DNA of 64,000 bases, from assembly GCA_963969495.1 (NCBI GenBank), contig OZ018319.1:209644247-209708246 (forward strand). The letters run 5' to 3'. Under the pieces are notes generated by a model. The model saw only the letters and a program-made list of their open reading frames with translations, did no database searches and was not told where the DNA came from. Position numbers and translations under genes: made by a program. Below are positions 58,273-64,000 of this stretch, piece by piece. The DNA is from Ceratothoa steindachneri. Its lineage: Eukaryota > Arthropoda > Malacostraca > Isopoda > Cymothoidae. Positions within the stretch are counted from its first letter, which is position 1, and the number at the start of each line of letters is the position of its first letter.

Positions 58273-58890
58273 AATAAAAATTGCAGGGAGGGGGTAGAGC
58301 GAGTAATGTCACTAATGCAGTCAAGGATAATGTGCCCACAACGAGTGGATTAGAAGGAATCAGATACTTATCTGCCTCATACTCTAGGGCGGCGTGTACG
58401 ATTAACGGATCTCTTAAGAAGGCAGGTATTTTGGTAGCCAATTTTGCGGGGACTAGAATTCAAGACTTAGTAAAGCCCAAGAATTCGACGTCCAAAACAC
58501 CTTGAAATACCCTGTGGGGGATGCGAACAAAGTTACTATGGGGAATCGGGTAGAGACATTAGAACCAGGATTAGTGAACATAGAAGAGACGTCAGAGCTC
58601 AGAGAACCTCGAATGCCATGGTGGTCCATATCGATGAATACGATCACTTGCCTAATTGGAATCGGATTAGAGTTATTCACAAAGGGTTGGCGAAAAGGGT
58701 GAGAAGGATAATTGAGGCTGCATATATCGTTTCCGAGAGGTCAACTAATCACCGAGACGGATTCTTTCGGCTGGCTAATGGAGCGGCACGGTTCATCAGA
58801 CACGAAGCGGAAAGATTTAAGCTGGATAAATCCAACCAGAGAAGACTACGAGGATCGAGCCAGAGTGACCTGGAATAAATCTGCTGCATA
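58000..58890 (+). pseudogene. Third Penelope-like element: RT C-terminus, linker and GIY-YIG
   Basis: From 57989 the frame reads SLYRKPTNRDDFIHYLFGHG and MKTKTGVVIGFYLRA then DEFDYIKKAFIKLKYPEGLL, all PLE RT C-terminal landmarks. After a stop at 58295 another frame gives GIRYLSASYSRAACTINGSL and GTRIQDLVKPKN. The nuclease begins in a third frame with EIPCGGCEQSYYGESGRDIR then TRISEHRRDVRAQRTSNAMV (58505-58625). It continues HIDEYDHLPNWNRIRVIHKG, RRIIEAAYIVSERSTNH and FFRLANGAARFI (to about 58800). The GIY half is damaged and the YIG half reads YYGE. Small indels explain most breaks. The hammerhead-like site and a TA array follow downstream. Confidence 0.88.
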
Positions 58891-58919
58891 TATATGGAGC
58901 GATCTCGCATGCTTCGTTT

Positions 58920-58965
58920 AGTTCAATTCTGAAGAAGCCAACATGCGAAACGTCAATAAAGAACT
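58920..58965 (+). ncRNA. Candidate minimal hammerhead ribozyme at a PLE 3' end
   Basis: CTGAAGA (58929-58935, fits CUGANGA), a 2-bp stem II GC/GC with a 6-nt loop (58937-58946), GAAA (58947-58950), C, then GTC (58952-58954) form the hammerhead core in order. Stem I pairs ATT (58926-58928) with AAT (58955-58957). Across a 1x3 internal loop it then pairs AGTTC (58920-58924) with GAACT (58961-58965). Stem III would be the palindrome ACGT with no loop, so cleavage would need a dimer, as proposed for the very short stem III hammerheads known in Penelope-like elements. It lies between the PLE nuclease and the (TA)n array. Activity is inferred. Confidence 0.7.
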
Positions 58966-59008
58966 TCACTGTATTTTCTGGGTTTTTACTTCCTCCTCCC
59001 ATTCTTAC

Positions 59009-60549
<1,541 letters not shown>

Positions 60550-60587
<38 letters not shown>
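60550..60587. repeat. (TA)n microsatellite, right part
   Basis: The continuation of the 59011-59169 array on the far side of the DD41D element. Confidence 0.95.
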
Positions 60588-60590
<3 letters not shown>

Positions 60591-60729
60591 GATAAATACA
60601 AAGAGAGAGTATGTATCCTTATGGTGCGGGCGTAAGATTGACACGGCCGAAAAATTGCAGAAAAATAGAGGTTAAATATTTATCTTTTATGATTTACTAA
60701 ACTTCGTAATACATGAAATTGACTACTAC

Positions 60730-60950
60730 ATAATTAATTAATATAACTTCGTCAGCTTTAATAAAGTCCTCTGGACGGTATAGGAATCGGGAACAGATGC
60801 ATTTTACAGTTGTAGCTGTTAATCTTGGAACGCCTGGTGTTGCCACAGCTTGTCTTTGGTGTTGCATCCTGTCTTGTTAGGTGACTCTCTTAACAGCGGC
60901 CAAGAAAAAAATATTGGAAAGGATTGCAGTCTAGAGAGTGGCGAGGCAAA
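60730..60950 (-). pseudogene. Transposase C-terminal fragment (Tc1/mariner superfamily)
   Basis: The minus strand from 60950 reads ILPRHSLDCNPFQYFFLGRC and ESHLTRQDA, resembling the SPDxNPxDYFxWG block around the last catalytic Asp, here Gln (CNPFQYF). After frameshifts, TVKCICSRFLYRPEDFIKAD follows, like the C-terminus of DD37D-type transposases. No ends were found. Confidence 0.5.
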
Positions 60951-61446
60951 ATTTCTGGGCTAACGGTTTCTAAAATGTTTTCTGAGACTTAATGGCCGTG
61001 AGAGTAGGTGAAAATACTATTGGAACTCATAAGGCCTTCACCCCGCTACCTCTTCAATACTGGCCACACAATAGTCTCTAGAACCTCTTAGATGAATCGT
61101 TCCAATGAGCCGCCTCACTTTCTGGATGAAACCAGCAGCATCTTTCCTCCCTTCTTTACTGCCATCATGAGTTTTCCTAGCAGCTACAGCACCAACCTCA
61201 AAGTTACTGCCCTCCGTCCCCTTACTTGCCCTCTGGATGGTATGTAGTAGGATCTTCAATTTGTTGACAGGGTTTTGTTTTTCATGGCGTAAAGACCACG
61301 TACACAAACACCTTCCTTCTTTTCTCCTCAGGCCACTTGTATTCGTCTAATCTGTCTCTGTTCTGCATTGATTTGAGGTTAGGGAATTAGGATAAAAAGT
61401 AATGTTACTTAACATCTTAACTTTCCAAGTAGTCTTCTATTATTTC

Positions 61447-61449
<3 letters not shown>
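60951..61449. other. Spacer with an unassigned minus-strand open frame
   Basis: A minus-strand frame of 89 codons (61307-61038) is Lys/Arg-rich (KEGRKDAAGFIQKVRRLIGT) but matches no family I know. It lies upstream of the transposase fragment on the same strand and could be part of the same decayed element. Confidence 0.3.

Positions 61450-61489
<40 letters not shown>
61450..61489. repeat. (TA)n microsatellite
   Basis: About 20 TA units, close to the left arm of the foldback element at 61539. Confidence 0.95.
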
Positions 61490-61494
<5 letters not shown>

Positions 61495-61538
61495 ATCGAA
61501 AATCGCATGACACAGTGATATATAATAGATGTATTTAG

Positions 61539-62020
61539 AGGCCCAAAGAAATGAAAACTGGTAACACAACACGGAAAAACGCTAAAGAAATTAATTACGG
61601 GGACCATTAAAGCTTAAGGAAGAAAAAGGAGATATAGAAACGGACAATAGGGAAAACTATTTTAACCGTTACATGAAAATGAATAAAAGAGTTGGATTTG
61701 AACCTGTGTCATCAAGCTCTCTTTGTTAAAATGACCACGACGCTCAACGCCAGAGCTACCATCCCCAACCCCTCAAAAAGATGATTCAAGAAGCCTTTTG
61801 AACAACGAAGTGTAGGTTTTTATCCAATGAGAGACAAGACACGTGTTTTTATAGTAGGAGGGAAACGGGCTTTCTTTGTTTATAATAATCGGTTTATAAT
61901 AACGGTTAAAATAGTTTACCCTATTGTCCGTTTCTATATTTCCCATTTTCTTAATGGCCCACGTAATTAATTTCCTTAGCGTTTTTCCGGATTGTCTTAA
62001 CAGTTTTCATTTCTTTGGGC

Positions 62021-62022
<2 letters not shown>
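61539..62022. mobile_element. Foldback element with tRNA-like centre
   Basis: Arms 61539-61672 and 61899-62022 are reverse complements over about 125 bp with moderate divergence; landmarks are GGCCCAAAGAAATGAAAACT, AATTAATTACG, GAAACGGACAATAGGG and CTATTTTAACCGTTA. The 226-bp centre contains a tRNA-like sequence on the minus strand. Short TA arrays lie outside both arms. The right arm plus its TA array is tandemly duplicated. No protein-coding capacity. Confidence 0.82.
61690..61771 (-). tRNA. tRNA-like sequence (probable SINE promoter)
   Basis: On the minus strand: an A-box-like TGGTAGCTCTGGCGTTGAGC with a perfect D stem GCTC/GAGC, and a B box GGTTCAAATCC (plus-strand complement 61694-61704). 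The outer strands GGGGTTG and CAACTCT can pair, allowing G-U. The anticodon arm is abnormal: a long imperfect stem GTGGTCAT/ATGACAC with a large loop. It is more likely an RNA polymerase III promoter of a tRNA-derived SINE than a tRNA gene. Confidence 0.5.
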
Positions 62023-62059
<37 letters not shown>

Positions 62060-62187
62060 TAAATGAATTAACTGCTCTATTTTATGCTAATTGTCCGTTT
62101 CTATATTTCCCATTTTCTTAATGGCCCACGTAATTAATTTCCTTAGCGTTTTTCTGGATTGTCTTACCAGTTTTCATTTCTTTGGGC

Positions 62188-62236
<49 letters not shown>

Positions 62237-62270
62237 TAAATGAATTAACTGCTCTATTTTATGCTAATTA
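61923..62270 (+). repeat. ~167-bp tandem duplication including a TA array
   Basis: ATTGTCCGTTTCTATATTTC through the foldback arm, the TA array and GATTAAATGAATTAACTGC occurs twice (starting 61923 and 62090), nearly identical apart from TA length (62023-62056 and 62190-62233) and a few substitutions. The duplication is recent relative to the divergence between the foldback arms. Confidence 0.93.
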
Positions 62271-63445
62271 TGAGCGTAAAATTATAGAGAAATAATAAAG
62301 AACAGATTATCTGGTAATTATCTTACTGACATTTTTTAACGTTATAATTGTTGGTATTTTATTAATTCATACACATTATTCATTCACCCTTTTCAAGTCA
62401 TTATATTATTTTCCCATCTTATTTCTTCTTCTCGTCGGACTTTCTTCCTTCTAGTTATATTTGTCTTAATTTTTAGAATTTCTTTGTCTTACTTTTTTCA
62501 GCTACAGATTGTTCATCCATCTTCCTATTTGAAAATTCATTCGATTGTATTGATTCCTCTCTGTCGACTGCTAAATTTGGAACCAAATTAAGTTTTTATT
62601 GGGAGTATTATCCCAAAGAAGGACATATTCATATGGCGGCTGCTATTCGAAATGAATCTGGTTTAAGATTGTTTATAATGATTCATAAATAATAAACCTA
62701 TATTGAGTCTCCGCTCGTATTCGATTTGGTGTATAAATAATTCGATAGCTTCAGTATTGTGCGTGTTAGGCTAATGCATATTATCTTCATTCTGGCATTT
62801 CGACGTTATTTTTGGGGGGCCATTGCATGTGATCATTTCTAAAAAATCGTCCAAATACATATATATATATATATAATTCGCTTCACAATATTGACTGAAC
62901 TTAAATCAAGGCTTGGTTTGTATCAACTAGGCAGGGAATTATTTAGATTCATGCCGTTATCAATAGCTCATTTTTCTTGCGCACTTCAATTACATTTTTC
63001 TCGATCATATGCTCTCATCCTCTGATTTGTTTGCCGCCTCTTCCGTTTGGCAGTTCACTTTTCTTAAAGAATCTCTACTCTTTTAAGTTCTAAACACACA
63101 CCCTATGCCGTGAATTGATGAATGTGTTTCGTGGATTGAACGAATTAATCAGATACTTGTTTGCCACTCTTTGAACAGAAGTAAAAAGATATACAACCAA
63201 ATGTTTATTTAAGAACTACACTTTAATGGTTTAGGTGTAGACAATGGGAAGTCTCAGTGTCTGAAGGTTTGATCGTACGATTGTAGTAGGCTCAACTTCC
63301 ATGCATAATATAATTTTATCGTTGTATTCAAAAATACATACACAAATCTAGGGAAATTACCGATATAAACAAATTTAACCTATTCAAAAGATGTAAAAAG
63401 GTTTATGATGGTATAAAAATGGGTGAGAATTTCTATACATATATA
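62271..63445. other. AT-rich spacer
   Basis: Contains a short (TA)n near 62860-62874. No coding or element signature recognised. Confidence 0.45.
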
Positions 63446-63841
63446 TGCAAATTTTGTTGAAGACCATTGTGTGTTTTGCCTTAATTGATTTCCTTTGACA
63501 ACTTTCTCTTCTTCTAACTATCTTTTTTATTCCATCTTGTAGATGGTGGATTACTTGTCCAGTATTCATCTCTTTTTAAATGAGTGTGTTTGGTAAAAAA
63601 CAAACTAAATTGCTAAGCTTTCGATCTTATTAGAAAGCTTAGCAATTTAGTTCGGTTTTTACCAAACGCATTCATTTAAAAAAGAGATGAATACTGGACA
63701 ATTGATCCACCATCTACAAGATGGAATAAAAATGATAGTTAAAAGAAGAGAAAGTTGCCAAAGGAAATTAATTGCGGCAAAATAAATAAATACACAATGG
63801 TCTTAATTTGCATTCAGGAAAGACTGCTACCCAACTCCACT

Positions 63842-63844
<3 letters not shown>
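63446..63844. mobile_element. Large palindromic repeat, possible PLE terminal repeats head to head
   Basis: Arms 63446-63622 and 63633-63812 are reverse complements over about 177 bp with only about 10-15 differences, around a 10-bp centre GATCTTATTA. The right side continues for about 30 bp (GACTGCTACCCAACTCCACT) to a (TA)n array. The arm sequence is the same repeat as 2132-2340. The centre carries GAAAGCTT on both sides, the GAAA-palindrome signature also seen at PLE ends. Identification as PLE-derived is inference. Confidence 0.8.

Positions 63845-63922
<78 letters not shown>
63845..63922. repeat. (TA)n microsatellite
   Basis: About 38 TA units directly abutting the palindromic repeat. 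The remaining 78 bases of the window after it show no feature. Confidence 0.97.
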
Positions 63923-63925
<3 letters not shown>

Positions 63926-64000
63926 CAATTGTTAAATCCAGTGACAGATTCCAAATATGTTAATAAAACCACCGTGGAGGAGCGTAGTATTTATTATCTC

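Noticed and set aside
61038..61307. 89-codon minus-strand frame as an independent gene
   Set aside because: Low-complexity basic sequence next to a transposase scrap; no recognisable domain.

Overview
Organism and overall character: this is AT-rich eukaryotic nuclear DNA in which almost every recognisable coding stretch belongs to a transposable element. I see no host gene that I can defend. The repertoire is typical of an invertebrate genome: Tc1/mariner families including a DD41D type, piggyBac, hAT, CR1-like LINEs with an esterase ORF1, several Penelope-like elements (PLEs) with GIY-YIG endonucleases, very long (TA)n arrays and a Ty3/gypsy-class LTR element. An arthropod, perhaps a crustacean, is my best guess; that is inference, not shown by the sequence. 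Layout, 0-11 kb: a Tc1-like element with intact ends and a dead transposase (0.67-2.08 kb) sits in a TA tract; half of a palindromic repeat follows (2.13-2.34 kb); a degenerate tRNA-Ser-like sequence lies at 3.84-3.92 kb. From 5.4 to 10.84 kb runs a degenerate satellite of about 44 bp period, interrupted by an island with a Tc1 fragment and by a LINE. Layout, 10.84-33.6 kb: a block made mainly of transposons: two oppositely oriented PLE fragments, a 507-bp hAT-type element, LINE remnants, a piggyBac remnant, a minus-strand CR1-like LINE with a nested hAT MITE, a 7.9-kb LTR retrotransposon with perfect target-site duplication, and the 5' end of a Tol2-like hAT carrying a BED zinc-finger exon. 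At 33.6-35.4 kb the same 44-bp satellite resumes in the same orientation, so the block may be nested insertion into one array. Layout, 35-49 kb: a minus-strand PLE against a TA array, a Tc1/mariner remnant, two diverged copies of a 1.5-kb repeat (38.5 and 47.1 kb), a long AT-rich spacer and a mariner element with intact ends. Layout, 50-64 kb: a 2.4-kb degenerate CTAGG-type satellite bracketed by copies of a roughly 125-bp repeat, a cluster of PLE fragments (55.0-59.0 kb), a nearly open DD41D transposon splitting a TA array, and foldback repeats flanked by TA arrays. Most notable: (1) the LTR retrotransposon has gypsy-type domains in the order protease-integrase-RT-RNase H, the copia-like order known for the Gmr1 group; (2) a PLE 3' end carries what looks like a complete minimal hammerhead ribozyme core with a foldable stem I, and two other candidate PLE ends keep a GAAA box followed by a palindrome; (3) a 145-bp piece of the CTAGG satellite, only 3 mismatches from its likely source 2.8 kb away, replaces the hairpin of another repeat; (4) several large foldback structures, one with a tRNA-like centre, abut TA arrays. 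All coding readings were made by eye and most genes are broken by stops or frameshifts.
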